Shown here piece after piece: positions 24,445 through 34,451 of a stretch of 64,000 bases of DNA. Source of the stretch: an uncultured Eubacteriales bacterium (GTDB lineage Bacteria > Bacillota > Clostridia > Oscillospirales > CAG-272); the NCBI GenBank assembly GCA_934432725.1, contig CAKRZE010000012.1:14044-78043 (forward strand), given 5' to 3'. The notes under the pieces were generated by a model. The model saw only the letters and a list, made by a program, of their open reading frames with translations. It was not told the origin of the DNA and made no database searches. Position 1 is the stretch's first letter. Every line of letters starts with the position of its first letter. The position numbers were made by a program, and so were the translations under genes.

Positions 24445-25662
24445 TCAGGGCTGCTTTGCTGCGAATCTGCGCAGTGCGGGATCGATTCCGGCAAGGCGGC
24501 AGATTTCATCGTATTCCGCAAGCAGTCTGACCGACTTTTCCTGGTCCTTCCGACCGCGCACGGCACGGATCATCAGATTTTTCGGTGTTTCCTCCGGATC
24601 GATCAGCTCGGTGACTGTGACGTCATAGCCCTCTGCCGCGAGATACCTGCACCGCAGACCGTCGGTCAGAGCATCGCACAGCTTTTGCCGCAGAAGGGAA
24701 TGGGAGGTGACGGGCGCGAGCATGCGGGAAAGCTGCGAATCCGGATGTGCCGAGAGCTGTCCCATCAGCTCGTGGTGGCAGCACGGGGTGGAGAGGATGA
24801 CGTCCGCCCCGGTTTCGATTGCCTTTGCAAGCACGATATCGGTCGCGATATCGCAGGCGTGCAGAGACAGGACAAGCTCCGGGTGAAACGGCACCTCAAA
24901 CGCGGTGATGTCGCAGCAGACAAAGTCCAGCCCGTCCGGGAAAAGCTCCCGCGCGGTGTCCCTGCAAAAACGGATGACGTCCTCCTTGCGGTCGGCGCCG
25001 AGCATACGGACCTCTCTGCCGCGCAGCGCCGTGAGGTAATAGTATACCGCGAAGGTCAGATAGCTTTTGCCGCAGCACAGGTCCAAAACGTGCAGACAGC
25101 CGGTTTTCGGCAGAGAATCATAAACGGCTGCGACGTTTTCGAGGAATTTGTTGATCTGCCGGAATTTCGACTGCTTTTTGTCATAGATTCTTCCGGAGGG
25201 GTCGCTGATGCCGAGACGGATCAGGAAATCGTACGGAACGCCCTCCCGCAGAATATACTGCTTTTGACGGTTGTGCGGGAGGATCCGGACGGCTGGTGCT
25301 TCTCCGTTCCCCATGCGGTCCCGGACGGACAGCCTGCCCGATGCCGCGCACATGGCTTCCAGCTCCCCGCCGCTGGGTCCCGTGAGGTTCAGCTGGCGGC
25401 ACTTTTCGGGGAATTCTTCGCACAGCGCATCGGCGGCTTCGGCGAGCGGAATGTTCCGGTGCAGCGCTTTTCCGTCGGAGGTGAAGGTCTCCAGCTGCAA
25501 AAAAGGCTTTCCGTCCTTTTCAAACAGATGTCCGCATACGCGTCGGATTGTTTTGTCTCCGTACCGGCTCAGGGTCAGCTTTTCAAACAGGCGGCGGCTT
25601 ATGATCTCATGAAGCCGCTCTCTTAAGGCTTCTTGCGGTGATGTGTTATTATGTGTGTTCAT
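24445..25662 (-). CDS. SAM-dependent methyltransferase (Methyltransf_32 / GSTCD-like)
   Basis: A 405-residue protein. The C-terminal half is a class I methyltransferase: LHVLDLCCGKSYLTFAVYYYL (SAM loop), MLGADRKEDVI and SLHACDIATDIVLAKAI, then ILSTPCCHHELMGQL, the CCH motif of this family. The N-terminal 150 residues are an accessory domain. Substrate unknown, perhaps RNA or a small molecule. The -10 of its promoter ends only seven bases before the ATG, so the mRNA may be leaderless. Confidence 0.8.
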   Translation of the reverse strand: MNTHNNTSPQEALRERLHEIISRRLFEKLTLSRYGDKTIRRVCGHLFEKDGKPFLQLETFTSDGKALHRNIPLAEAADALCEEFPEKCRQLNLTGPSGGELEAMCAASGRLSVRDRMGNGEAPAVRILPHNRQKQYILREGVPYDFLIRLGISDPSGRIYDKKQSKFRQINKFLENVAAVYDSLPKTGCLHVLDLCCGKSYLTFAVYYYLTALRGREVRMLGADRKEDVIRFCRDTARELFPDGLDFVCCDITAFEVPFHPELVLSLHACDIATDIVLAKAIETGADVILSTPCCHHELMGQLSAHPDSQLSRMLAPVTSHSLLRQKLCDALTDGLRCRYLAAEGYDVTVTELIDPEETPKNLMIRAVRGRKDQEKSVRLLAEYDEICRLAGIDPALRRFAAKQP

Positions 25663-25668
25663 GCCTTT

Positions 25669-25697
25669 ATCATACCGCAGATTGCGTAAGATTTCAA
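25669..25697 (-). promoter_or_regulatory. Sigma-A promoter of the methyltransferase gene
   Basis: On the minus strand TTGAAA, 17 bases, TATGAT. The predicted transcription start falls at or within a base or two of the start codon at 25662. Confidence 0.6.
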
Positions 25698-25746
25698 CAA
25701 TTTTTTAAAAACTGGTCGGGAAGTTTTTTTCTTTTTGCGGATTTGA

Positions 25747-25775
25747 TTGACACGGAAAGCCCGGAACGCTATAAT
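25747..25775 (+). promoter_or_regulatory. Sigma-A promoter of ddl
   Basis: Perfect TTGACA and TATAAT with 17-base spacing, 61 bases upstream of ddl and divergent from the methyltransferase promoter. Confidence 0.8.
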
Positions 25776-25836
25776 GATGGTATGTGAGATCGGTCCGGAG
25801 AAACCGGACTTTGACGGAAAGGAAGCTTTCAACGAT

Positions 25837-26880
25837 ATGAAAATTGCCGTACTTGCAGGCGGTCTGAGTCCGGAAAGGGATGTTTCGCTGACCTCCGGCA
25901 GCCTGATTGCAAACTCGCTGATGAGATCCGGGCACCGTGTGTGTCTGACGGATGTGTATATGGGAGCGGAGCTGACGAAGGATCCGGAGGATATGTTCCT
26001 GCGGGAGGGCTCGTTCTGCGGACAGATCGGAGAAGTGGAGCCGGATCTTGACCGGCTGAAGAGGGAGAGCGGAAACGGGGATGCCCTGATCGGGAAAAAC
26101 GTCGCCGAGATCTGCCGCGCGGCGGATGTGGTGTTTGTCGCCATGCACGGCGGCATGGGAGAAAACGGCATGCTTCAGGCGTATCTGGACTGCCTTGGCA
26201 TCCGGTACACCGGAAGCGGCTATGAGGGCTGTCTGCTGGCAATGGACAAAGGTCTGACCAAGCAGGTGTTTCTGGGAAACGGGATCGTGACCCCGCCCTT
26301 TGTGATCCTGAAGAACGATGCGGCGGCGCCTCGGGCGATTGCAGAGAAAATCGGCTTTCCGTGCGTTGTAAAGCCTCTGGCATGCGGCTCCTCCGTCGGC
26401 GTGTCTATTGTGGCGGATGAAGCGGAGCTTGACGGGGCGCTGCGGCGCGCAGGCGTGTATGAAGCGCAGGTTCTTGTGGAAAAGAAGATCACGGGACGGG
26501 AGTTTTCGGTCGGGGTACTGAACGGGAGCTATCTGCCGCCGATCGAGATTATCCCGAAGAGCGGATTTTACGATTATAAAAACAAGTATCAGAGCGGTAT
26601 GACGGTGGAGGTCTGCCCCGCTGCGCTGACGCCCGAGGAAACGGAAACCGTAGGGCAGGCAGCGCTTTCCGTTCACCGCGCACTCAGACTCGGAACGTAT
26701 TCCCGCTCCGACTTCATTCTGTCCGAGGAGGATCATCGCTTTTACTGTCTGGAGGCGAATGCGCTGCCCGGCATGACGCCTGCCAGCCTTCTTCCCCAGG
26801 AAGCAAAGGCTGCCGGAATGGACTATGACGCGCTCTGCCTTGCCATTGTCGGGGGAGCGGGGCGGCATACGGAGCATTGA
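25837..26880 (+). CDS. ddl: D-alanine--D-alanine ligase
   Basis: ATP-grasp enzyme of 347 residues that joins two D-Ala for peptidoglycan precursors. Motifs: MKIAVLAGGLSPERDVSLTSG (first substrate site), VFVAMHGGMGENGMLQAYLD, YTGSGYEGCLLAMDKGLTK, FPCVVKPLACGSSVGVSIV (ATP-grasp loop) and the metal-binding end FYCLEANALPGMT. The start has GGAAAGGAAG upstream; the open frame extends back into the promoter and is rejected there. The residue pattern around YDYKNKYQSG agrees with an active ligase. Together with alr (54712-55869) it supplies the D-Ala-D-Ala branch. Confidence 0.9.
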   Translation: MKIAVLAGGLSPERDVSLTSGSLIANSLMRSGHRVCLTDVYMGAELTKDPEDMFLREGSFCGQIGEVEPDLDRLKRESGNGDALIGKNVAEICRAADVVFVAMHGGMGENGMLQAYLDCLGIRYTGSGYEGCLLAMDKGLTKQVFLGNGIVTPPFVILKNDAAAPRAIAEKIGFPCVVKPLACGSSVGVSIVADEAELDGALRRAGVYEAQVLVEKKITGREFSVGVLNGSYLPPIEIIPKSGFYDYKNKYQSGMTVEVCPAALTPEETETVGQAALSVHRALRLGTYSRSDFILSEEDHRFYCLEANALPGMTPASLLPQEAKAAGMDYDALCLAIVGGAGRHTEH

Positions 26881-27087
26881 CGGAACGCTGCTCCGATGCG
26901 GACTGTCCGCGCCTACGCGTCTGCCGATCCGGTACGGAAAAGGTCTGAAGGGGTCCGGTCAGGTCCCGGCTCCTGTTTGTTTTTTTGACCGGCGGCTTCC
27001 TCTGTGTGAAAGGCATTTTCCCGTGTCCGCACGGCTGCCGGGCAGGTATGGACGGGACATTTTGGATGCGATCCTGACCGGTTTGCT

Positions 27088-27196
27088 TCTTGCTTTTGTT
27101 TTTTCGGTTTTCTCTGTGGCAAAACGGCTGCGTTCAGCCTTCGGGGCCAATGCCGGCGGGGTGTAAAAAAACTCGTTTTGCGTTTTTTTACACCCC
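27088..27196 (+). repeat. Dispersed three-hairpin repeat, partial copy B
   Basis: Contains TGTGGCAAAACGGCTGCG (27116-27133), shared with copy A, followed by a perfect hairpin: 15-base arms GGGGTGTAAAAAAAC at 27158-27172 and the complement at 27182-27196, with a T-rich tail. The first two hairpins of the full element were not found upstream. Confidence 0.65.
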
Positions 27197-28030
27197 TTTT
27201 TGTGCGGGACCGCAGGAAAACGGAGAAGGAATGATTTTGCGTGCTCCGGTGTCTTCGTGCGGCAGTCTTTTGCACGGAGCAGATGGGAAAAATGCGGCAT
27301 TGCAGCTCCGGTATGCTCCCTTGTCAGCCCATTGTGCGGCGGGGGCAGGGGAAAATTCTTCCGGTCGCGTTTTCCGTCAGCGCTCTGAGCAGAATCGGTT
27401 CGAAGGACGGAGAAAAAGCGTTTTTTACGCTCCGGCGGCTCCGCTCGGCAGCGTTTTTGCGCGGAGCAGGTCGGAGAACGCGGAAAAATGCAGGCTTGCG
27501 CGTCAGTCTTTTTATTTGGCTGCGGTCGGAGCGGAAATGACGCGTTTTTCGACCGTTCCGGGTGTGCGGAACAGACGTCGGAGGTGCCCTCCGGACCGCG
27601 GGATACGGCGGAGTGCCGCGGCGCCCGCTTTTTTTATTTTTGGCAGCAGGCGTGCGGATTTTCCTCCGAAGACCGTGGAAGAGGGAACCGGACGGGTGCC
27701 TTGACGGGGATGCCCTGCGGAATGCATCGGATATCCGGCGTCCTTTTCCGGGAGTGCGCTGAGCGGGCACGGCTCCCGCTGCGGGTCGGCGTTTGATTGA
27801 CCGCAGAGGCTGCGCCGACCGGTACTGTATATGCTGCGGGCTTTTTTCGATCGGGCTGGCTGCCGGTGCTCTGCCGCGGACCTTTTTCGGGGCATTTTTT
27901 GGTGTGTGAAGCCAGTCGGCTTCTGCGCCTTTTTCACACAGCCGGAGCCGATGCGCGCATGGCTCCTCCGATGCTCCGGAAGGAAGGCGGAACCAATGAA
28001 AATTACTTGTTCCGGACGGAAATATTGCAC
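27197..28030. other. Gene-free stretch between ddl and cdaA
   Basis: No supported gene in about 830 bases. It carries two loosely similar segments (CGGCAG...TTTTGC.CGGAGCAG) near 27260 and 27448 and a hairpin at 27901-27940 (arms TGTGTGAA and TTCACACA), which may be a worn relative of the dispersed repeats. Confidence 0.4.
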
Positions 28031-28069
28031 TTGTATTTTGACCGGAACTATGGTACAATATAATATAAT
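28031..28069 (+). promoter_or_regulatory. Promoter region of cdaA-cdaR
   Basis: TTGTAT (28031) and TACAAT (28054) are 17 bases apart; two overlapping TATAAT hexamers follow at 28059 and 28064, so alternative starts are possible. The start codon is 30 bases further on. Confidence 0.5.
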
Positions 28070-28098
28070 CCTATTGTGCAGAATGATGGTGTAAAATA

Positions 28099-28971
28099 AT
28101 GGAATTTTTGAGGAACGGCATAAGGGAAGCGTGGCGTTTTTTCTCCACGCAGATCGGTTTGATGGACTGGCAGGATATTCTTGATATTCTGGTGGTCGCG
28201 GTGCTTTTGTATCAGGTATACCGGTTTATCCGGGACCGGCGTGCGGGCAAGCTGTTCGCGGGCGTTATGATTCTGATTCTTCTGCAGTTCCTGTCGGAGC
28301 TTTTGGGGCTGAACACCCTGCATTTTCTGATGCAGAACGTGTTTCAGGCGGGATTGGTCGCGCTGGTTGTCGTGTTTCAGCCGGAGCTTCGGTCCGCGCT
28401 TGAGAAAATCGGCGGTGAACCGCTGAAAAGCCTGAAATCCATCGGAGAAAACCGGGATCAGGGCGCTTTGGCGGCAATGATCAAGGAGCTTTGCGAGGCG
28501 GCGTCCGATCTTTCCGCCTCCAAAACCGGAGCGCTGATTGTTCTGGAGCGCTCGACCAAGCTCGGGGACGTTATCAAAAGCGGCGTGATCGTCAATGCGG
28601 ACGTATCCTCCTTTCTGCTGAAAAACATATTCTTCAACAAGGCTCCGCTGCACGACGGCGCGGTGGTGATCCGGGACGGCAGGATCTATGCCGCAGGCTG
28701 TTTTCTGCCGCTTTCCACCAATGACGCGATCATCAAGGACCTCGGAACCCGGCACCGGGCAGGCATCGGCATGAGCGAAAACAGCGATGCTCTGGTCATC
28801 ATCGTATCGGAGGAAACCGGAACAATTTCGCTGGCAAAGGACGGACAACTGCGGCGCGGCTTCAATTATAACTCTTTGAAGCGGACGCTGGAGCAGCTTC
28901 TTCTGGACACGGCACAGGGAAAGGTCCGCGGGAAGCTCCAGAAAAATCCGGACGGGGGAAAGCAGCTCTGA
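28099..28971 (+). CDS. cdaA: Diadenylate cyclase CdaA
   Basis: Makes the second messenger cyclic di-AMP from two ATP at the membrane; controls potassium and wall homeostasis. 290 residues: three N-terminal membrane helices (about 23-42, 50-70, 80-93) and a DAC domain with LHDGAVVI (Asp-Gly-Ala at 186-188) and GTRHRAGIG (Arg-His-Arg at 218-220), both intact. A C-terminal Lys-rich tail follows. First gene of an operon with cdaR 72 bp downstream, the standard arrangement; glmM, often third, is absent here. Weak ribosome site. Confidence 0.93.
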   Translation: MEFLRNGIREAWRFFSTQIGLMDWQDILDILVVAVLLYQVYRFIRDRRAGKLFAGVMILILLQFLSELLGLNTLHFLMQNVFQAGLVALVVVFQPELRSALEKIGGEPLKSLKSIGENRDQGALAAMIKELCEAASDLSASKTGALIVLERSTKLGDVIKSGVIVNADVSSFLLKNIFFNKAPLHDGAVVIRDGRIYAAGCFLPLSTNDAIIKDLGTRHRAGIGMSENSDALVIIVSEETGTISLAKDGQLRRGFNYNSLKRTLEQLLLDTAQGKVRGKLQKNPDGGKQL

Positions 28972-29043
28972 CCGGCGGGGCGCCGTCCGGGAAGGAAAAC
29001 GGACCGGAGGGGACACACCGGAATCTGCGGAAAGGGTATCGAT

Positions 29044-30336
29044 ATGAAAAATCCGTTTATCTTTCTGAAAAAGCAGGACGCTTCGGATGAAGCTGCCGAT
29101 ACACGCAATACAACCGGGGAGATTACGGTCCGGCGCAGCAAAACCATGGACTGGATCGCGCGGATCGGCGTGGTGCTGGTTGCGTTTGCCCTGTGGTTTT
29201 ACGTCATGGCGACCGACAGCCCCACCACTCAGTGGGAATACAAGGGGATCAGCGTGACGGTGGATAACCGGAGCGGGCTGTCTGTTCTGACAGGCGATGG
29301 AGTGACGGTGGACGTGACGGTGCTCGGCAGAAGGAGCCAGACCAAAAACGTAACTGCCGCAGACATTGACGCGCATATCACGGTGCCGGAGGGAATGGCA
29401 GCTGGGAAATACTCCTTTGATTTGGAATTTAATCTGCCGAACGGACTGACGCTCGGCGCTGCCAGTCAGACGAGAGTGACGCTCTATCTGGACAACACAA
29501 CCTCAATCGTCGTGCCGGTCCGTGCCAGAATCGACGATTACATGCTTGAGGACGATTATGAGCTTGCGGAGAGCGAAATTGTCTGCTCTCCCTCCTCGGT
29601 CCGGATTACGGGGCCGGAATCCGTGCTCCAGACGGTGGAATATGCGCAGGTGGCTTTGAATCTCGGAAAGGTGGAGAGGACGGTCAATTGCAGCGGCTCC
29701 ATGGTTCCGGTGGATTCCTCCGGAAATCCGGTGCAGAGCAGCTATCTGACCATGCAGACGCAGAGCGCGACCGTGACGGTTCCGGTGTATAAGTACCGGA
29801 CGCTGCCGCTTCAGGTCAGATACCGGTACGGATATTTCAACGATACCAATGCGGAGGTCCGGCTGGAGCCGTCCTCCGTCCGGATCAAGGGCGAAGCGGA
29901 TGCGGTGGATGCCGCAGAATGGTTCTATACGATCGATGAAAAGCAGATTCAGACAGACGGCACCTACAGCGTCTCCCTGAACCTGCCGGACGGAGTGACC
30001 TGCGCCGCAGAGATCGATGCCGTTTCCATCACGGTCAAGATGATCGGGCTGCAAAGCAAAACGCTTGTCATCCGCAGCTTTACGACCGAAAACCAGGGAG
30101 ACACGGCGTGCGAGATCCTGACGGAGGCGATCAGCATAAGGGTCCGGGGACCGGCGTCCCTGATCCGGTATTTGACCTCGGCGGGCGTGGAAGCGGTGGT
30201 AAACCTTTCGGCGCTGAAAAAAACGGACGGGACAACGCTTCTGCCGGTGGAGTTCCGGTTTGCGGAGCCGTATGGCTCCTCGGTGTATGAGGTCGGAAGC
30301 TATTCGGTTTCCGTGCGGGCGATAGGGGATGCATAA
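29044..30336 (+). CDS. cdaR: CdaR (YbbR-domain regulator of CdaA)
   Basis: A 430-residue protein with a cytosolic start, one membrane helix (about 40-58, RIGVVLVAFALWFYVMAT) and four extracellular YbbR beta repeats of about 85 residues. The domain starts show a Y/V-G/D-x-T pattern, for example DYELAESEIVCSPSSVRITGP. CdaR binds CdaA and modulates cyclic di-AMP output. Length and single anchor agree with the family. The gene lies 72 bases after cdaA on the same strand; GGAAAGGGT precedes the ATG. Confidence 0.9.
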   Translation: MKNPFIFLKKQDASDEAADTRNTTGEITVRRSKTMDWIARIGVVLVAFALWFYVMATDSPTTQWEYKGISVTVDNRSGLSVLTGDGVTVDVTVLGRRSQTKNVTAADIDAHITVPEGMAAGKYSFDLEFNLPNGLTLGAASQTRVTLYLDNTTSIVVPVRARIDDYMLEDDYELAESEIVCSPSSVRITGPESVLQTVEYAQVALNLGKVERTVNCSGSMVPVDSSGNPVQSSYLTMQTQSATVTVPVYKYRTLPLQVRYRYGYFNDTNAEVRLEPSSVRIKGEADAVDAAEWFYTIDEKQIQTDGTYSVSLNLPDGVTCAAEIDAVSITVKMIGLQSKTLVIRSFTTENQGDTACEILTEAISIRVRGPASLIRYLTSAGVEAVVNLSALKKTDGTTLLPVEFRFAEPYGSSVYEVGSYSVSVRAIGDA

Positions 30337-30661
30337 CGCGGCGACATCGGCAGCTTCCCCGGAGGGCTGATTTTGACAGCTTCTCTGCGGGGGATGCGCA
30401 GCTTTTCTCCTGCGCGGCGGTTCCGTGCTGCGCGGAGGAGAAGCGGCGGCGCTGTCGGCGGTGATGCCGGATCGGTTCTTTGCCGAACCTCGGGACGGCG
30501 CGCTGCGGTCCGGATGCTCTGCCGGACGGGCGGAGCAGAAAATGCGGCTGCCGGGACGGGGCTGCATGCTCCGACAGTGCTGCGCATGCCCGCAGACCGC
30601 TGCGGGCAGCTTTGAAAGATTGCGTCCGGCGGCGGACCTTGCCGGATGAAGCAGAGGAAAT
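30337..30661. other. Intergenic stretch, nothing recognised
   Basis: About 325 GC-rich bases with overlapping Arg-rich frames. No promoter, hairpin with T-run or gene was recognised. Confidence 0.35.
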
Positions 30662-32245
30662 ATGAAACAGATTATCGTGAAAAATATCCGGATTCCGGTC
30701 ACGTCGCCGGAGGGAGAGGCATTTGCGCTGGCGCGGAAGCGGCTGGCTCCCCTCCTTTCCCGGAGGGATATCCGGTCGGCGTCGGTTTACAAAAGGTCAG
30801 TCGATGCCCGCCGGGAGGGACGGCTGAACTTTGTGTATTCCGTGCTTTTGGAAACGGATGCCGAGCCGGATGCGCAGGCGCTTGCAAGGCTGGATGCCGT
30901 CCTGAACGGGGAGAGCGCACTGCCGGCAGCAGAGGGCGAAGAGCCGCTTTCGGCAAGACCGGTCATAGTCGGCTTCGGTCCGGCCGGAATGTTTGCCGGG
31001 CTGCTGCTTGCGGAGCGCGGATACAGTCCTCTGATTCTGGAGCGCGGCGGAGACGTGGAGGAGCGTGTCGCACGGGTGGAGCGCTTTTACAGGACCGGCA
31101 TTCTGGATACGGAAACCAACATTCAGTTCGGCGCGGGCGGTGCAGGGACCTTTTCGGACGGAAAGCTCCTGACCCGGATCAACGATGCAAAATGCAGATA
31201 TGTGCTGGAGTGCTTCCGTACCTTCGGCGCCCCGGCGGAGATTCTGACCGAGGCAAAGCCGCATATCGGAACCGACCGGCTCCGGGCAGTCGTGGCAGGC
31301 TTCCGGGACAGGATCCGGGCGCTCGGCGGAGAGATCCGGTTTGAGACGAAAATGACCGGCTTCCGGACCGATTCCCGGGGGATCCGCTCGGTTCTTGCCG
31401 GGGATGATGAGCTTCCGTGCGGCGCTCTGATTCTTGCAATCGGACATTCGGCGCGGGATACCTATGCCATGCTGCAAAAAAGCGGTGTTTTGCTGACGCC
31501 GAAGCCCTTTTCGGTCGGCGTCCGGATCGAACATCTGCAAAAAGACATCGATGAGGCGCTGTACGGGCGGTTTGCCGGCCTCCCGGGTCTCGGACATGCG
31601 GAATATGCGCTTTCCCGCAGGGTCGGGGAGGACGCGGTCTACACCTTCTGCATGTGTCCGGGCGGCGAGGTGGTTGCGGCTGCCTCCGAGGAGGGGAGAG
31701 TCGTGACAAACGGCATGAGCCGGTATAAGCGGGACGGTGCCAACGCAAACGCCGCAATTGCCGTTTCGGTCAGCGAGCCGGAGCCGATTGCCTTTCAGCG
31801 GATGCTGGAGGAGCGCGCCTTTGCGGCGGGAGGCGGCGGGTATGCCGCACCCGTGCAGACGGTCGGAGACTTCCTTGCGGGCAAGCACGGGACGGAGCCT
31901 GGCAGGATCATCCCGACGTACATGAACGGCAACGTCAGAACCGCGGATTTCGGCGCGCTGTTTCCGCCGAGGATTACGGAGCTTTTGCGTCTCGGTCTGA
32001 ATGATTTTGACCGGAAGCTCAGGGGCTTTGCGTGCCCGGATGCGGTTCTGACCGGCGTTGAGACGCGCACCTCGGCGCCCGTGCGGATTGTGCGTCAGCC
32101 GGAGCTTCTCACCTCGGCTCTGTACCCGAACCTCTACCCCTGCGGGGAGGGCGCGGGCTATGCGGGCGGAATTACAAGCGCTGCGGTTGACGGACTCTCC
32201 TGCGCGCTTTCACTGATGCGCCGGTACCGGAGGCAGGACGGCTGA
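30662..32245 (+). CDS. FAD-dependent oxidoreductase (NAD(P)/FAD-dependent protein family)
   Basis: A 527-residue flavoprotein. Residues 1-95 are an N-terminal accessory domain; the Rossmann FAD motif GFGPAG is at 104-109, followed by LILERGGDVEERVARV. The segment TNIQFGAGGAGTFSDGKLLTRI is characteristic of a family of FAD-dependent dehydrogenases of unknown substrate conserved in Firmicutes and Bacteroidota. The closing LYPCGEGAGYAGGITSAAVDG is the C-terminal FAD-contact motif. GAGGAAAT precedes the ATG. It lies downstream of cdaAR and upstream of recJ; no operon partner explains its substrate. Confidence 0.87.
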   Translation: MKQIIVKNIRIPVTSPEGEAFALARKRLAPLLSRRDIRSASVYKRSVDARREGRLNFVYSVLLETDAEPDAQALARLDAVLNGESALPAAEGEEPLSARPVIVGFGPAGMFAGLLLAERGYSPLILERGGDVEERVARVERFYRTGILDTETNIQFGAGGAGTFSDGKLLTRINDAKCRYVLECFRTFGAPAEILTEAKPHIGTDRLRAVVAGFRDRIRALGGEIRFETKMTGFRTDSRGIRSVLAGDDELPCGALILAIGHSARDTYAMLQKSGVLLTPKPFSVGVRIEHLQKDIDEALYGRFAGLPGLGHAEYALSRRVGEDAVYTFCMCPGGEVVAAASEEGRVVTNGMSRYKRDGANANAAIAVSVSEPEPIAFQRMLEERAFAAGGGGYAAPVQTVGDFLAGKHGTEPGRIIPTYMNGNVRTADFGALFPPRITELLRLGLNDFDRKLRGFACPDAVLTGVETRTSAPVRIVRQPELLTSALYPNLYPCGEGAGYAGGITSAAVDGLSCALSLMRRYRRQDG

Positions 32246-32297
32246 CGGACGGCATATGACGGGGATTCCCGAATTCTTTTGTAGGCGGAGTAAGGCT

Positions 32298-34451
32298 TTG
32301 GGCAACGATAAGATATGGAATATAACGGATACCTCATGCGGGCATGAGGCGGAGCTGAAACGGATCTGCGAGGAGCTTCAGGTGCTTCCGCTGACCGCGC
32401 GGCTTTTGTTTAACCGCGGGTATCGGACCCCGGAGGAGGCAAAGCGTTTTATCCGGGTGGAGACGGAGCTGTTTCACAATCCCTTTCTGCTTCGCGACAT
32501 GGACCGGGCGGTGGCACGGATCCAGCGGGCGATCCATGACCGGGAGCGGATTGTGATTTACGGGGATTACGATGTGGACGGAGTGACCTCGGTCAGCCTT
32601 CTGTATCTGTATCTCAGACGCCGGGGAGCGGACGTCGGATATTACATACCGAACCGGATCGGAGAGGGCTACGGTGTGAACCGGGAGGCTCTGGACCGGC
32701 TGGCATCGGAGGGCTGCCGCCTGCTGATCACTGTGGATACCGGTATCACGGCATCGGATGAAATCGCATACGCATATGCGCTTGGGATGGAGGCGGTCGT
32801 GACCGACCACCATGCCTGCCATGAGGAGCTGCCCCGTGCGGAGGCTGTGGTCAACCCGCAGCGCAGCGACTGTACCTATCCGTTCAAGGCTCTTGCGGGG
32901 GTCGGCGTGGCGTTTAAGCTGGCGTGTGCGCTGGAGGCGGCGGAACGGCGTCAGATCGGGGATTCCGGCGATTTTATGCGGGAAATGTGCATGGAGTACA
33001 TTGACCTTGTCGCAATGGGAACGGTTGCGGACGTCATGCCGCTTGTCGGGGAAAACCGGCTGATCGTCAGCATAGGGCTTGTCCGGATCGCGGAAACAAA
33101 GCGTCCCGGACTTGCGGCGCTGCTTGCGCAGACTGCCGGCTCCGGTTCCTCTAAAAAGCGCGTGACCTCGTCTCTCATCGGCTTTACGCTGGCTCCCAGA
33201 ATCAACGCGGCGGGAAGGATTTCCGATGCGTCCCGTGCGGTGGAGCTGTTTCTGACCGATTCGGTGACGGAGGGAGAGCGGCTTGCCGCAGAGCTGTGCG
33301 AGATCAACCGGGAGCGTCAGAATGAGGAAAACCTTATGATGGAGCAGGCGGCTGACAAGATCGCAAAGCTCCCGGACCTCGGTGAGAATCCGGTAATCGT
33401 GCTGCATGACGACCATTGGCATCACGGTGTGGTCGGGATCGTGGCGTCCAGGATTACGGAGCATTACGGCTACCCCTCCATTCTGATCTCCTTTGACGGG
33501 GATATCGGAAAGGGCTCGGGGAGAAGCGTGCGGGGGCTGAATCTGGTGGAGGCGCTTCAGTCATGCTCCGACCTGCTGTTGAAGTTTGGCGGGCATGAGC
33601 TGGCAGCCGGACTGACGATAGAACGGAAAAACCTGGAGGAGTTCTGCCGGCGGATCAATGCGTATGCCCGGGAGCGCCTCAAGCCGGAGCTTTTGACGGC
33701 GCGTCTGGATGCGGACTGCGAAACGGAGGCATCCGAGCTGACGCTCAGGCAGGCGCAGGAGCTGTATCTTCTGGAGCCCTACGGCGTATCCAATCCGGTG
33801 CCGCTGTTTGTTTTGCGGGACGCGGAAATCGTGGAGATCATGCCGATCGGAAGCAACCGGCACACACGGATGACGCTTCGGAAAAACGGAAGATTGCTGG
33901 CTGCGGTCTGCTTCGGGACGGTTGCGGAGGAGCTGGACTTTGTCGCAGGCGACAGGGCTGACGTGATGTTCAACCTGACCGTCAACGAATTCCGCGGCAA
34001 CGAGACGGCACAGCTGATTGTGCGGGATATCAATCATCCGGGCGCGTTTTACCGGGGGCTGACCGCAGGACAGGAGCAGTACCGGATCATCACCGCAGGC
34101 ACGGAGCCGATTCCGCTCGCATGGAACGCGGTGCCGACCCGGTCGGATTTTGTGTCGCTCTACCTCTGCCTGCGCCGCGAGGTGCAGTCCGGACACGGAG
34201 CCATGACGCTTCACTGTCTGCAGGCACGGCTTCAGGGGCAGCATATGACGTATCCCCGCCTGCGGCTGGCGCTTGATATTCTTTCGGAGACGGGGCTTCT
34301 GTCTGCGGAAAATGCACTTTCCTCCAACGGGAACAGCGCGGACCGCAGGGCGGAGCGGTATGTGTTCCGGATCCATGAGCAGGATCACAAGGTTGATTTG
34401 GAGCAGTCCGCGCTGTACCGGCATATCCGGCGGCGCGCCGGGGGAAACTGA
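32298..34451 (+). CDS. recJ: Single-stranded-DNA-specific exonuclease RecJ
   Basis: DHH-family 5' to 3' exonuclease acting in recombination and base excision repair, about 717 residues. DHH motifs are VIYGDYDVDGVTS (motif I), LITVDTGI (II) and VVTDHHACHEELP (III), then a DHHA1 domain with HHGVVGIVASRITEHYGYPS and GSGRSV and GGHELAAGL, and a long C-terminal extension (from about 460) with an OB-like domain and a helical tail. ATG at 32256 is possible, but TTG at 32298 has GGCGGAG seven bases upstream and yields a normal N-terminus. Confidence 0.92.
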   Translation: MGNDKIWNITDTSCGHEAELKRICEELQVLPLTARLLFNRGYRTPEEAKRFIRVETELFHNPFLLRDMDRAVARIQRAIHDRERIVIYGDYDVDGVTSVSLLYLYLRRRGADVGYYIPNRIGEGYGVNREALDRLASEGCRLLITVDTGITASDEIAYAYALGMEAVVTDHHACHEELPRAEAVVNPQRSDCTYPFKALAGVGVAFKLACALEAAERRQIGDSGDFMREMCMEYIDLVAMGTVADVMPLVGENRLIVSIGLVRIAETKRPGLAALLAQTAGSGSSKKRVTSSLIGFTLAPRINAAGRISDASRAVELFLTDSVTEGERLAAELCEINRERQNEENLMMEQAADKIAKLPDLGENPVIVLHDDHWHHGVVGIVASRITEHYGYPSILISFDGDIGKGSGRSVRGLNLVEALQSCSDLLLKFGGHELAAGLTIERKNLEEFCRRINAYARERLKPELLTARLDADCETEASELTLRQAQELYLLEPYGVSNPVPLFVLRDAEIVEIMPIGSNRHTRMTLRKNGRLLAAVCFGTVAEELDFVAGDRADVMFNLTVNEFRGNETAQLIVRDINHPGAFYRGLTAGQEQYRIITAGTEPIPLAWNAVPTRSDFVSLYLCLRREVQSGHGAMTLHCLQARLQGQHMTYPRLRLALDILSETGLLSAENALSSNGNSADRRAERYVFRIHEQDHKVDLEQSALYRHIRRRAGGN

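Noticed and set aside
32256..32297. N-terminal extension of RecJ from ATG 32256
   Set aside because: Weak ribosome site and an odd Cys/Arg-rich sequence; TTG 32298 has a better site.
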